From assembly GCA_036924085.1 (NCBI GenBank), contig JAVGWX010000002.1, positions 151,466,071 to 151,530,070 of the forward strand: DNA of 64,000 bases, read 5' to 3'. Position numbers and translations under genes: made by a program. Below the pieces are notes generated by a model. It was not told the DNA's origin and searched no databases. It saw only the letters and a program-made list of their open reading frames with translations. The stretch's first letter is position 1, and each line of letters begins with the position of its first letter. Positions 36,185-48,355 of the stretch are shown here, piece by piece. Source of the stretch: Ariolimax columbianus (Eukaryota; Mollusca; Gastropoda; Stylommatophora; Arionidae).

Positions 36185-36475
36185 GCCCAGTACCAACGCC
36201 CACAAGAAATTGAACACTTTACTTACCTTGGTAAAACCCTAACCGGAGAAGCTAATATAGACTATGAGGTTCACATCATATTTCCCAAGGTAATTGCTGC
36301 TTTTACAAACTTCCAAGCAAACATTTGGAATCGGCATGCAATTAGCACCGGCATTATTCTGTATCAATAGGTTCCCCACAATGACCATTATATTAAACTA
36401 TTGCTCACATGCAGGGTTTTTAAGTTGCATAGGGGTACCTCGAATGGTGTTCAAATTGAGTCGCTGACTTTGACT
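36185..36475 (+). pseudogene. LINE family C relic: post-palm segment
   Basis: Plus strand: QEIEHFTYLGKTLTGEANID, YEVHIIFPKVIAAFTNFQAN, IWNRHAISTGIILYQ. This matches VDKFTYLGSTLSRSVSLDDE and the AFGRMRSMVWARRGISVKTK region of the intact family C protein. It decays after a stop at about 36370. It is opposed to the family A fragment that ends at 36005. Confidence 0.75.
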
Positions 36476-36489
36476 CTTTGAAGCCATGT

Positions 36490-36825
36490 AACTATGCTCC
36501 ATTGTTCTCCCGTCCAACAAAAGAGATCAGCCAATAGAACAGCAAATGACTGTTTTCTCCTCCAACAAAACAGACCAGTCAATAGAACAGCAAATGACTG
36601 TTTTCTCCTCTAACAAAACAGACCAGCCAATAGAACAGCAAATTACTGTTTTCTCCTCCAACAAAAGAGACTAGCCAATAGAACAGCAAATGACTGTTCT
36701 CTCCTCCAACAAAACAGACCGACAAATAGAACAACGAATGACTGTTTTCTCCTCCAACAAAAGATACTAGCCAATAGAACAGCAAATGACTGTTTTCTCC
36801 TCCAAAAAGGCCAACTAAAAGACAA
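36490..36825. repeat. 48-bp minisatellite, about 7 copies
   Basis: Units share AACAGCAAATGACTGTTTTC, TCCTCCAACAAAACAGACCA and GCCAATAG. The period is a multiple of three, so the minus strand is open as a 16-residue repeat (GGENSHLLFYWLVSFV type). Confidence 0.94.
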
Positions 36826-37139
36826 TTGATTAGGAGCGATTGAAACAAATCACAATTACAAATAAGAGAAACGAAAGTAGTGATGACTGTCGACAATGCG
36901 AATGAAAGGGACCGTTGTTGTTGCTCTCAAAGACGCGTGCAGGCGTGCTGGTCGATGACCGATTCTTCTGTTAGCTGGAAAGTTGACGAGATGGGAAGGG
37001 GAGATAAAATGCAAATATTTGTTTTAGTAATTCCGGTCATTCTCAGTAGTGGTTTGATCGTGGGATGTGTCAGGTGCTAAACTCAGGATTGGTGCCTAAA
37101 ATAAAATAGATTTGAGGTTTACAAGAAATAAGACAACAT
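36826..37139. other. No gene recognised
   Basis: A 66-codon open frame at 36880-37080 has a hydrophobic C-terminal end but no motif. Confidence 0.4.
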
Positions 37140-38040
37140 TGAGTATTACAAGAAAAGAAATGAGATAAATAGAGCGAGGTATATATAAAGATAGACCTAG
37201 AGAGAGAGAGATAGAGACAGAGAGAGTGAAATAGAGAGAAACACTAACATTTGCATTTAAAGGCACAAGGATAGAGGATAACGATTGCGAGAGGTAGAGA
37301 GAGAGAGACAGAGTAAGATACATCGAGATGGACGAAGTCAGCGAAAAGGGAGACGACAGAGTGATGGATATGAAGCAAGAAAGGGATGTAATAACAGGGA
37401 AATATAACATACACACATAAAGACGTATAAACTAAGGAACAGAAGAAAACAGGTATCGAGATAATATGAAAGAGAATTAAGGACATACATAGATAATGAA
37501 AGAAATATGCAGAAAGTCAAAGACAGACGGAGAGAGTGTAAGAAATATGCGGACATCCAAAGACAGACAGAGAGAGTTTAAGAAATATGCGGACAGCCAA
37601 AGACAGAGAGTGTAAGAAATATGCGGATAGCCAAAGACAGACAGAGAGAGTGTAAGACATATGCTAACAAACAAAGACATACGGAGAGAGTGTAAGAAAT
37701 ATGCGAAAAGCCACAGACAGACAGAGAAAGTGTAAGAAATATGCGGACAGCCAAAGACAGACAGAGAGTGTAAGAAATATGCGGATAGCCAAAGACAGAC
37801 AGAGAGATTGTAAGAAATATGCGAACAAAGACGTACTGAGAGAGTGTAAGAAATATGCGAACAGCCAAAGACAGAGAGTGAAAAAAATATGCGGATAACC
37901 AAATGCAGACAAAGATAGTGTAAGAAATATGCGAACAAACAAAGACATACGGAGAGAGTGTAAAAAATATTCGAACAGCCATAGACAGACATAGAGAGTG
38001 TATGAAATATGTGGACAGCTATAGACAAACTGATAGCCTG
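37140..38040. repeat. GA-rich tract running into a 38-bp array
   Basis: 37.14-37.48 kb is GA-rich with GAGAGAGAGATAGAGACAGA words. From about 37490 it becomes about 14 copies of a roughly 38-bp unit with GTGTAAGAAATATGCGGACA and GCCAAAGACAGACAGAGAGA. Length varies between copies. Long minus-strand frames (up to 265 codons) read as Leu/Ser/Tyr/Cys-rich repeats that superficially resemble membrane proteins. Confidence 0.92.
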
Positions 38041-38450
38041 TAAAAAACAGGAGCAGATTACAGACATGAAGCAAGAATGAATGACGAAATAATGAGAATG
38101 AATTGTAGTATTCAGTATGCACATACTAATTCCAGACAAGCAGGCAACATAAACAACTTTTATTCTGGAATAGAAGCAAATAAGGGTTGGCCTAACTAAT
38201 GATCGTCTGAGCCGTGCGTCGTGGTGTAAGAACAGGAAATTGGTTGTATCCCAGGGACAATAGAGACCGACCAAAAGAAAACAACAACTTGTCGAAGGTC
38301 AATTTAAATAAACATAAAAATAAGAAACCTGAACCGATACCCTACAGCCAGGAAGACTGTAGACCAAGCGAATTAAATGGGCTTTTGCTGCTGATTTGAT
38401 AGCCCTCAAGCGTGATGGTCACTGGCCGACTAGCGTGTCCTCGGGCACAG
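38041..38450 (+). repeat. Dispersed repeat, copy 1
   Basis: Shares blocks with 45775-46205 in the same order and orientation: AAATAATGAGAA; a GCAGGCAACATAAACAACTT-type block; GTCTGAGCC; an ATAGAGACC block; AAGCGAATTAAA; and GCGTGATGGTCACTGGCCGA. It lies immediately downstream of a GA-rich array, as copy 2 does. No coding capacity seen. Class unknown. Confidence 0.75.
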
Positions 38451-38799
38451 CAGACGAGAAGAAGTAGACGATTGAAAAGAGTGAAAACATTTTGACCAAA
38501 TTATTCTTTTGATTGTTCGTTGTGGTTTGAAAGGGGGAAGAGTCTGAGCGAGATGTCAAGTTATAAGGTTGGAATGAGGGTCTTAAGTAGGTAATCTTTA
38601 AGGTTATCGGAGCAGCAACGGATGCCATAATACTTAAAAGTACATTGGTTTTGAAGAATGTTATTTTAAAATAAAGTAGAAAATGAGAGGTTGAAAAGAA
38701 GTAAATACGCAAGATAGCAAAGACATATATAAAGGGCAGATTGAATGAGAGAAAGATTGACTGGCAAAATAGAAGGAACAAGGGATAGATTTCCTGACA
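38451..38799. other. No gene recognised
   Basis: Purine-biased spacer. Confidence 0.45.
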
Positions 38800-39245
38800 A
38801 AATTAGGAGGACAGAGGGAAAGATTGAAGAATATTGGAGGACAAAGCGACATATTGAGAAATATTGGAGGACAAAGTGACAGAATGAAGAAAATTGTAGG
38901 ACAAGGTGACATATTGAAGAATATTGGAGGACAAAGTGACATATTGAGAAATATTGGAGGACAAAGTGACAGAATGAAGAAAATTGTAGGACAAGGTGAC
39001 ATATTGAAGAATATTGGAGGACAAAGTGACATATGGAAGAATATCGGATTACAAAGTGACAGATTGAAGAATATTGGAGTACAAAGTGACATATTGAAAA
39101 ATATTGGAGGACATTGTGTCATATTGAAGAATATTGGAGGATAAAGTGACATATTGAAGAATAATAAAGGACACAGTGATAGATTGAACAATATTGGAGG
39201 GCAAAGTGACAGATTGAATTACGAAAATTGGAGGAAAGAATGACA
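38800..39245. repeat. 30-bp minisatellite, about 15 copies
   Basis: Units share AGAATATTGGAGGACAAAGT and GACATATTGA, with variant units GACAGAATGAAGAAAATTGT arranged in an alternating order. The period is a multiple of three, so both strands carry long open repeats with no supporting gene signal. Confidence 0.95.
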
Positions 39246-39435
39246 GATTGACTGACGAAAGTAGGAGGACAAAGTAAGATAGTGTTTCACTGAAGAGCAG
39301 CGCGATGTTCAGACAGAGACACATAGACGTCTCAAAGAGAGATACAGAGAGATAGACACACTTACAAAGATACATATGAACGGTGACAAAAATGACGAGA
39401 GAGGGAGAGAGAGAGAGAGAGAGAGATAGAGAAAG
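39246..39435. repeat. GA-rich purine tract
   Basis: ACAGAGACACATAGACG-type words followed by pure GAGA at 39401-39427, purines on the plus strand. Confidence 0.8.
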
Positions 39436-40480
39436 AATGAGTGGCAAAAATAAAATGCACAATGACAAACGGAAGTAGCTAATGATACACCACAGTTTCT
39501 AGCTCATAAATACATACGAAGAGATATATACTTATACATTAAGAGACATTCTGTCTCTTTTTCTAAGAATTGACGTGACTGCGCTCGGGCATTTTCATAG
39601 ATGCTCAGTCTCTCACAGCAAATGGAAATGTCGCAGGGTTTGGGTGTCGATGGTGCCATTAGCTCGCTGGTTGTACATTTTCTTGCTCCATCATCTCATG
39701 CACCATACTCCACTCGAACCTCATTTAATATCGAAACTTTGCATTCTGTGGATTGCTGCTTCATCTTTTGCTATCCATCTCAGCTCTGAGGTCACTGCAT
39801 CCATCTTCATTCTCGAACTGTATGTTATTGACGTGTATGCCCCACTCCACTAAGCAAATACTTATCCTTTCACTCTAGCCGAGAATAACCATCCGGATGT
39901 CACATTGCGCAGCACTGATCCGTCGGGGTACATTACTGCATCATTCTCAGATAGAGACATGTCAAGAGACAAATTGGGACTCTTGTCTCAAACAGTCAAA
40001 TATAGAATATTTAAAGATAACATTGAAATGAGATACTAGCGCATGCGGTCAAAAGCGACCAAAAAATGACTGCTACCGTCAGGGCCAAGCAAACACGAAC
40101 TGCCAGTACTCTTCCTTACCCCCACACTACTGGATGGCAGGCTACAACAGGGCAGACTGGCAAGGGAGAAGGGATCGAATAGAAAACGCAAACTAGGTAC
40201 CCAAAATGCCTGATGAAGTCGGACTGGAAGGTGCAAATATGGGAGTCAATATGTAAACTACGACACAACGCATTCCGTTACCCGGACTGCATCGTGCTAC
40301 TTGCAAAACCCTTTTTATGGTTTGGTAGTGGGAGATTGAGAACGAACGAAGAAGAAGAAGGAGAAGAAGAAACAATGGGACAAAGGATGGTGATCCCAAT
40401 AAGTATGAGGATATTGGTTTTAGGAGGACAGCTATTCTACTTAGAAGAAGATCAGAAAGAGGGACACATAATTAGACAAA
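39436..40480. other. No gene; possible LINE tail at 40346
   Basis: No domain seen. A GAAGAAGAAGAAGGAGAAGAAG stretch at about 40349-40372 resembles the family A tails, but I cannot identify coding sequence of that family upstream. Confidence 0.45.
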
Positions 40481-40835
40481 AGTTAGAGAATGATTTTGAG
40501 AGATAAAGCTATAGCAATAGACACGTATAAAGACACATCGCGAGATAGTATGAAACACAGTAACAGAGTGACAGACAGACATAAAGAACTAGAGAAAGAT
40601 CGTGTAACTGACAAAGAAAAGCAAACAAGATATGACAGACAAATAGAAAGGTATAATTGTAGAATACATGCATTCAACAACAAACGTGTGCCAGAATATA
40701 CCAGATCGTACCAGAGACACATCCACACGATGACACACGAGACTAAGACTAAGATATATTCACTCGATGAAGAATGGGGCGAGATATTAAATGAAGGAGA
40801 TATATGCACACATTGATAAAACTAGGAGATTTAGT
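40481..40835. repeat. Purine-rich ACAGA/AGATA tract
   Basis: Words such as AGAGTGACAGACAGACATAA and GACACATCGCGAGATAG, same composition and orientation as the other purine tracts. Both strands are open here for about 108 codons because stops are rare in this composition. Confidence 0.7.
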
Positions 40836-40853
40836 CACACACACATTCACACA

Positions 40854-40928
<75 letters not shown>
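40836..40928. repeat. CA then TA dinucleotide repeat
   Basis: ACACACAC (40837-40884) followed by TATATA (40885-40927). Confidence 0.97.
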
Positions 40929-40930
<2 letters not shown>

Positions 40931-41095
40931 GCGCATACACATTAGCCGTTTAAAAATGTATCTGACCGAATAGTTTTGTTCCGAAGAACAAATGAAGCAT
41001 GGGATGATCTTGTGCAAGTAAGTTTAGAGAAGTGTCACGCACATTCGTGAATTTTTTCCGCCTACATATTGAGTTAGTGGCTGGTAATTAGCCTT

Positions 41096-41800
41096 TCAGT
41101 GTTGAGTTTAGTGAGCAAAGGTCGGGTTTTCATTCACCACGAAATGACAGGAAAAAAGCAGTGGCGTTGTTACACCAAATATTTGCAAAAGCTAAATGAT
41201 ACTCAAGTGAAAATAATCCGAAAGATTGAACAGGCTTTTAGTGACAATAACATGAACATATTACACACTAAGAAGTGGTGCAATCGTTTCAAAGCTGACT
41301 ACACATTGCCGCACATGGCCGCACTTGGCCGTAGAGAGCTGATTACGTTGCCGTAGGACATGAACAAGACACAATGATGAATCCATTGACCATGATACGG
41401 ACCTTGGTCTTACAGAACCGCCGTGTCACCATCTGAAAACTTGCGGATGAGGTGGAGATAAATATCGGTCGGTACACTCCATTGTTATCGAGTGCTTGGC
41501 TATGTGGAGAGTGTCTGCGAAATTAGTGTCTAAGCAGCTAACGATGGAGCATAGGCAACTCCGTCTGGAAATCTTACAGGACATGCTGAACTGCGCAAAC
41601 GCCAGGCATGCGTTTATGATCACTGTTATCACTGGTGACGAGTCATGGGTTTTTACGTATGACCCCGAAACCAAGATGCAGGTGTCACAGTGAAGAGAAT
41701 TTACAAGAACGCACCACAAGGACAAAACATTCCCAAAGAGTGCTACCTATATGCCATCCGTAATCTTCGTGATGTTGTTGTAGCAGAGTTCAGGTTTCCA
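41096..41800 (+). pseudogene. Tc1/mariner-type transposase, decayed
   Basis: The C-terminal two thirds are clear: WRVSAKLVSKQLTMEHRQLR (41500), ITVITGDESWVFTYDPETKM (41622), then in another frame NAPQGQNIPKECYLYAIRNL (41708). GDESW plus YDPETK is the second catalytic Asp block of mariner transposases, and QGQ-I-KE-YL is the next conserved segment. The upstream part (41099-41356) has a helix-turn-helix-like region with WCNRFKADYTLPHM. Several stops and frame shifts occur. The third catalytic Asp region and terminal inverted repeats are not recognisable. The element would have moved DNA by cut and paste; this copy cannot. Confidence 0.85.
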
Positions 41801-42139
41801 CTGGAGTTATTCTATCTATAATATTACTACACTCATCCACATCAATCACGACCACACACAGCACACATATCCATATCTCTCCTAGTCGATATGTACATTC
41901 ATGTAACTATTCAGAACATACATCGTTCACAAGGTGTCATACACGTACAACACACATTCAAATCTCTTCTAGACACAGAGCGCCCAACACATACATTATA
42001 GAGCGACTGGCCACGACTCAAAGGCGTTCAGCAACCCATTCTGTTCTTTCTCACTAACATTCGTTAAACAGCATATCAACCATTATTCTATTAAGTCGAC
42101 GATCTAAACAGACTCCTTGCGAAATTCTCTCTCTCTCTA

Positions 42140-42172
<33 letters not shown>

Positions 42173-43080
42173 GTCTCGATCGCCCCATAGCCAGTCTCTT
42201 GAGTTAAACTTTATCTAGTATTATATAATCTGAAGCAGTATCAAAGTTATCCAATCGACGTCTGGGGGATGTCTTGACCTAGACATCCTCCAGTTTTTTC
42301 TACCTCCATTCAGCTGGCATTGGAACACAGCACTCCGAATTCATGTCACTCAAAATGTCGCTGCAAGCTCAACAGATCTCTGTTTGTCATTCATCCCACT
42401 GCTCAAATCGGATCGCCATAGTGGTCAGGACCTAGCTCCTATCTGTACTAGACACATTCTTTCTCCCAACACCGTGCTCCTTTGTTGACTTAGTATCAAA
42501 ACGGTGAGTGATCTCGGCGTAGTGTCAAGACGGAGAGTGACCTCGGCGTAGTGTCAAGACGGAGAGTGATCTTGGCACACATTCATGTACCTTTGTTCTC
42601 AGAGTCGCTGACAACATCACCCCTGACCAAAACGCTCATGCTCCGACTGGAACTGTTACACTGTAATCCAAACGAGCGGATATGTAGATTACTGGAATTA
42701 TGTAGCTTCACAATGACCACGCATCATCTCATTCTGCTCATCTATTCAGACTTTCTTGATTAAACGCAACATACATCTGTTTTGCCAGATTCTACTTTCT
42801 CCCAGCACTGCGCCCTGCCATTTTTGGCTGATCCCCAACATACAAATTCCGCTGAACGGGATTGGATTAGAGTCATGAGCAGACATTATACGGAATGCGA
42901 CAACATATCTGTACTCTATTTCCAAAGAGGCCTTCCCGTAATGCTTCCAACAACGGCAGGACCGACTGAAGAAATGTGTACAGTCGCAAGGTTGTTTTCC
43001 GGTCGAAAGATCGGATAATTTGTTAACACACCTTGTATATATACATACATATATATATATATATATATAAAGCTTTTAGT
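41801..43080. other. No gene; CT run, short tandem triplicate, TA run
   Basis: CT microsatellite at 42127-42172. About 42495-42572 holds three near-copies of AGTGTCAAGACGGAGAGTGA (about 33-bp period). TA run at 43036-43068. No coding domain. Confidence 0.7.
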
Positions 43081-43430
43081 TCTTAGTCGACCTGTACTTC
43101 TACAGGGGCAGATGTCCCTCTGCAGGTCTCTGGGATGAGCTGGATGTAGCCTGGAGAAGAGTTTCCTTCTTAGCTGTCTAGGCTTGAGCAACTTAATACT
43201 CCGCTGCGTTGGGAAAGCACTTACGGTGGGTGGTTAACCGATGTGCGAGTCTATCTTAATAGACTCAAACACTATAGCAGCCTGTTAGGCGCCATCATGC
43301 TGCTCTTAACAAACAACCTAACAATGGTCGGTGGAATGTCCTGTTTCACAGTTAGTCGCCTCTTACGACATGCTCTCTTTGAGGCAGTGGAACTATTTTT
43401 GTCCATGTCCTAGACAAAAAAAAAACCATA
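43081..43430. other. Unidentified repeat-like stretch
   Basis: The minus strand has an open run with RKLFSRLHPAHPRDLQRDIC and a CPCRSTG. The plus strand carries TTAGTCGCCTCTTACGACAT, which looks like a dispersed element, but I cannot name it. It lies immediately 5' of the family B LINE truncation point and could be that element's upstream flank or an older repeat. Confidence 0.35.
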
Positions 43431-43431
43431 G

Positions 43432-45362
43432 GTGACCAACGACATTCGAGACCTTTGTGATAAAAGAAGGTCACTGAAAAAAAACTCAAATCATCAACCG
43501 GAGGAGGTCGGCAGTTATAAAGAGGTCAAGAAAGCCATTCAACAAAAGATGAGAGAGGCGAAAGAAGCGTGGATATGTAAGCAATGCACAAACATCGAAT
43601 ATAGACTAAACAGAAATAATGCTAAAGGAGCATACAAGGTTGTCAAAGAACTGGTAACACCAAGACAAGGTAGGAACCTTATGATCCATGATAAAAGCGG
43701 CAAGTGCCTTATTGTGGAAAATGACGTACTGGCACGATGGACAGAGTACTGTTCCGAGCTTTATAATTATGAAGGGAGAAACGAACCTGAGAAAACAATT
43801 TCCCCAACACCAACAAATATAGAGGATAACCAACTGATAACGAAGGAAGAAGTAATTGTAGCAGTAAAGACATTGAGAAGAGGGAAGGCGGCCGGCGTGG
43901 ACAATATACCAGCGGAGCTCTTACAAGCAGGTGGAGAGGTAGTGGTGGAAGGTCTGACACACATCTGCAACAAATATGGGCGACAGGAAACTGGCCGGAC
44001 TAATGGACGAAATCAATAGTTATACCATTACATAAGTCTGGAAACCTAAAGCTGTGCCAAAATTACAATACAGAACAATAAGCCTCACCAGTCACCCTAG
44101 TAAGGTCATGCTTAGATTAATCATTGACCGATTGAAACCCCAAGCAGAGAACATCATTTCCTAGGAGCAAGCAGGGTTCAGACAGGGAATAATAACTACA
44201 GAACATATATTTAATTTAAGGCTACTAAGCGAGAAATATCTAGAACAGCAGCAAACTGTATCATGTGTTTGTAGATTTTAAGAAGGCATTTGAAAGGGTA
44301 TGCCATAAAGCGCTTTGGGCAACCATGATAATGTATAATATCAACGAAAATGTTATAACGGTCCTTGAACACCTGTAAGACAAGGCGTCTAGTGCAGTTC
44401 TTGTGAATGGGAGGCGAGGGGACTGGTTTCGCACATCTGTTGGTGTACGACAGAGGTGTACACTCTCTCCAACTCTTTTCAATATATTCCTTGAGGGAAT
44501 TATGAGTGAGGCACTTGGAGGTCACTTTGGTACTGTCAAGATAGGGAACGGAACGATTACCAACCTTCGTTTTGCAGATGATATCGACGGGGATGACGGG
44601 TTCAGAAGCAGAACTCCAGGAATGGGTCAGAAGGCTCGATGAAACAGCTCTTGACTATGGTATGGAGATAAACGCTGGAAAGACAAAATGAATGACCAAC
44701 AACGCCACGGGCTTTAACAACAGGATACAAGCTAACGGTCAGGAATTCGAAGTGGTTGACCGTTTTAAATATCTTTGGTCGATTGTCGGTGATGAAGGAT
44801 CAACATGTGAGGTTTTGGCCAGAATAGCACAGACAATAGCGGCGCTTGCACGGCTTAACAAAAGCTGGCAAGATAAACGGTTAGCACACCGCACAAAAAT
44901 CAGATTAATGCGTACACTGGTCCTGTCAATATTCATCTATGCGTGTGAGACATGGACAGTTAAAGCTGACCTTCAACGAAGGATACAGTCCTTGGAGAGG
45001 AGATGTTTCCGAAATCTTGTAAACGTCACGTACAAAGATCGAGTTACAAATGAAGAAATACGAGATAGAATTACAACAGCATAGGGCCTTTCGAAACCTC
45101 TTGGCAACTGTCAAAAGAAGGAAACTCACTTGGTAGGGTCACATATCGAGATCAAATGGTCTTGCAAATGCAATCCTCCACGGAAGGTGCGAAAAGGCCG
45201 GCCCAAAAAGAGATGGGAGGAGAACATACAAAAATGGACCAGTCTCCGGCCAGAAGAGTCACAGGCAGCGGCATCTGACAGATAGGGGCGACGTGGGGTT
45301 GTTTGGATGTCTTCATGTGCGCCCCAACGACCTCACCGGTTACGGGATGACCTGACCTGACC
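43432..45362 (+). mobile_element. LINE family B, 5'-truncated (RT to 3' end)
   Basis: The endonuclease is missing; sequence begins in the linker (NDIRDLCDKRRSLKK, REAKEAWICKQCTNIEYRLN). RT blocks: LRRGKAAGVDNIPAELLQAG (43875), VFVDFKKAFERV (44267, catalytic Asp), GRRGDWFRTSVGVRQRC and LSPTLFNIFLEGIMSEAL (44405-44510), TITNLRFADDIDGDDG (44555, catalytic Asp pair). Post-palm: EVVDRFKYLWSIVGDEGS, IFIYACETWTV, ERRCFRNLVNVTYKD. The end is GRPKKRWEENIQKW (45200) and a 3' terminus near GATGACCTGACCTGACCT. There are several stops and frameshifts. QGC is QRC here. It is the best copy of the family remaining at 3.25-6.31 kb. Confidence 0.9.
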
Positions 45363-45419
45363 TAGACAAAGACCCCGGCGAACAACTCGGGATATAAATA
45401 TGTGCATGGTGACAAAGAG

Positions 45420-45569
45420 AACAGGATGAGAGACAGCGAATGCTACAAATACATGCGTGCAGAGGCAGACAGGGAGTGAGAAATCGTGGGAAAGAAACAT
45501 ACATGCGTACATACACCAATGACAAGCAGAGAGAAGAGATTATAGTTCGAGAAAAAGAGAAAGACATAG

Positions 45570-45636
<67 letters not shown>

Positions 45637-45770
45637 CGTCAATGAAATATATACATCGAGAGATAATGTGAGAGTGAATAACAAATAAAAGACAAAGACA
45701 TATCCAAACTGTCAAAGATAGACAGAGAGAGAGAGAGAGATAGAGATAGAGAGAGAGAGATACGTGCTGT
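45420..45770. repeat. GA-rich purine tract
   Basis: ACAGGATGAGAGACAGCGAA-type words, then long GA runs at 45576-45640 and 45722-45760, purines on the plus strand. Directly followed by copy 2 of the dispersed repeat. Confidence 0.88.
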
Positions 45771-45774
45771 ATAC

Positions 45775-46205
45775 ACAGCTAACAAATCACAGAAGTGAAC
45801 AAATAATGAGAAAGACATGTCAAATTATGTGTTGAATAACTAACTAACACGTGATAGGCAGGACATATTAACAACTTTCTCAAAGGCAAGCAGCAAATAA
45901 TGATTCGCAATACTGATATAACTAGGGTCATCTGAGCCAGGGTTTGAGAACATTAATTTAGTTTTCACCACTGACTATAGAGACCCACAAACGACAAACC
46001 ACCCCCCCCCTCCCTCCAAAAAAAAACAAACTTATCCCAATACACCATTTTGTTGGTGTGGCTCAAATCCAAATAACAAAAGACATCAGTGTGGTGTTCC
46101 GATAGAACGGAACACCGTTGGCTAAGCGAATTAAAGTGATCTTTGTCCTGCTCTGATAGGCACACTCAAGCGTGATGGTCACTGGCCGACTCGTTTGTCA
46201 TCGGG
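45775..46205 (+). repeat. Dispersed repeat, copy 2
   Basis: Same ordered blocks as 38041-38450, including AAATAATGAGAA, GTCATCTGAGCC, AAGCGAATTAAAG and GCGTGATGGTCACTGGCCGA. A C/A-rich low-complexity patch (about 46000-46030) interrupts it. Same orientation as copy 1. Confidence 0.75.
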
Positions 46206-46615
46206 GATGGAGGAGTGGGGATGGAGAGGATACTCTTTGTGAGGCTGCCGAGGGAGCTATGGGCAAGGAGCGGGGATGGAATGGGGAATGTTGGTGGGCG
46301 GTGGGGTTTATTGCAGGTCTATGGGCAAGGAGAGGAGATGGAATGGGGAATGTTGGTGGGCGGTGAGGTTTATTACAGGTCTATGGGCAAAGAGAGGAGA
46401 TGGAAAGGAGGTTGAGAAGTGATGGTAAGGAGAACGTTTTGGGGGCTGCTGTGGGAGCTGTGGACAAGGAAAGGCGATAGAGATGATAACATGTTTTTTG
46501 AAGAGGGGGGGGGCAGTTTGGCTCTGCCGAGTGAGCTATGGACAAAGAGTGGAGATGGAGAAGTGAACATTATAGAGGGGAGAGCGGAAGAGGAGGATGC
46601 GGGAGGGCTTCTTTG
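46206..46615. repeat. G-rich imperfect tandem repeat
   Basis: Two to three copies of a roughly 68-72-bp unit with GGAGATGGAATGGGGAATGT, TGGTGGGCGGTG and TCTATGGGCAA, followed by looser copies (GAGCTATGGACAAAGAGTGG). Plus-strand glycine-rich frames are compositional. Confidence 0.8.
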
Positions 46616-48040
46616 AGCCATTTCTCATGTGCTTCAATGTATGTTTATCGTTCAAACAACGTAAGACTGTGTATTATAATGTGGTAGTCTAGATTTAGTT
46701 GAGCAGTTTACTTATCTAAGAGTTACAACATTATCTATACCACGACACGACTTCAACACAGAAAAACACAGTAAACACTAGCCTGACCATAACACAATAT
46801 TATATATTACAAGAATAATCATTGCACAGTATCAATAAACAGCAAAGTACATATAAACTAAGTAATCATAATATGTATAGTGAACTACAAAAGGCAGTTT
46901 TAAGCACTAGCTTATGATGTTTCCTCCAAACTACGGGTCAACCCAATTTCTATGTCTAAACCCGCAACAATGAAAAGTGCCACCCTCAAGAAATATTTTA
47001 GCCACAACGTAATGGCTCCAGTTATCTCGCCGTCTTTCTTCTGCTCCCTTAACACACAATCACAAACTCGTCCTCACGTTCAGATTACATAGATTCACTT
47101 CACATACTCAGACCAATCTCTACATTCACATACGATCAGATCACTTACGATCAAGCTAACTGTGCATTCACAAATATGTATATCACTTTATGTATTCACG
47201 CAAATATGTACGCTCCCACAAAATCAACACACTCGTTCTTGCGATCAGATTACATAGATCAGTTCACATAATCAGACGAATCTGTACATTCACATGTAAT
47301 TAGATCACTTCCAATCAGATGATCTGCACATACAACACACATTCAGATCTCGTCGTTAGGCGATCTGTACATCTGTGTAACCGTTCAGAACATAAATCGT
47401 TGAAAATGTGTCCTGCACGTACAACGCTCATTCAGATTTCTTGCTGTTCATATGGCGTCAATCATAAGCACCTATGGAGTGCAACTGCCGAAAACTCGAG
47501 GTATATGACGATACAGTCACCCTACAAACTCTCTCACAATCAGACTCACTCTATCAGCCTTCATAATAGCTTCTCAACCTTCATCCTAGCCAAGCACCTG
47601 AGTTTGTCACTGCATATTATTTTATAGTCGCAATCAATATCATGGCTGTCCAATTGTCTTCTCTTGGCTGTCAGACCTAGCCATCACTCAAATTTAGAAC
47701 TACCCCCAACTAAATGTTATTGGTTGACTATCCACGAGTCACTGTCACTCTAAATGTCGTAGTCGGTTGTGGCAGTATCAGACTGTCACCAAGCCCCATC
47801 AGCGTCCATTTTGAACACCAAACAAAGTCTTCCACCTAGACGCCTCGTTTCCTTGTCGACCTACTGTCGAAACGGTGAATGACCCTGGCGTGATCTGCGT
47901 TAGACCAATACATTCGTTCAACTTGTGTTTGTTAGTGTTGCAGCCCAATCTTCCTTACCCTAAACATCCATGATCCAAGCTGGAAAAGACACAATAATCT
48001 AGTTGCGCCAGTGTATTTTAAAGAACTGTCATTGTATGTG
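46616..48040. other. No gene recognised
   Basis: AT-rich, with related words at 47080-47140 and 47240-47330 (CAGATTACATAGATTCACTT / CAGATTACATAGATCAGTTC) hinting at a loose internal duplication. No coding domain. Confidence 0.45.
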
Positions 48041-48355
48041 AGATAAAATTCGAAAAGAGAATGGGGTAAACGGGATAAGTACATAAAGGCACTGAGAGAA
48101 AAGAGACAGCAGTAGAAAGATGTATAGTTGCAATATAAGATATGGTGAGACATAGTAACACACTGATGGAAAACAGAGAGACACAGAGAGAGATAATGAT
48201 AGACATATACATAAAAAGGCACAACAACAATGTGAGATAGACATAACGACCGAAGTGCAGATGCAAATATAATAAAAAGCAGTGAGACTGAAACATGAAC
48301 AGACAAGCTGAGATAACAAATCTGGCGAATATACCAATAGAGAAAGACACACACT
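48041..48355. repeat. Purine-rich ACAGAGA tract
   Basis: GAGACACAGAGAGAGATAAT-type words, purines on the plus strand. Long minus-strand frames here are compositional. Confidence 0.75.

Noticed and set aside
37477..38274. 265-codon minus-strand frame resembling a multi-pass membrane protein
   Set aside because: It is the translation of the 38-bp purine array. Leu/Ser/Tyr/Cys richness and apparent periodic membrane segments come from the repeat, and several overlapping frames look the same.
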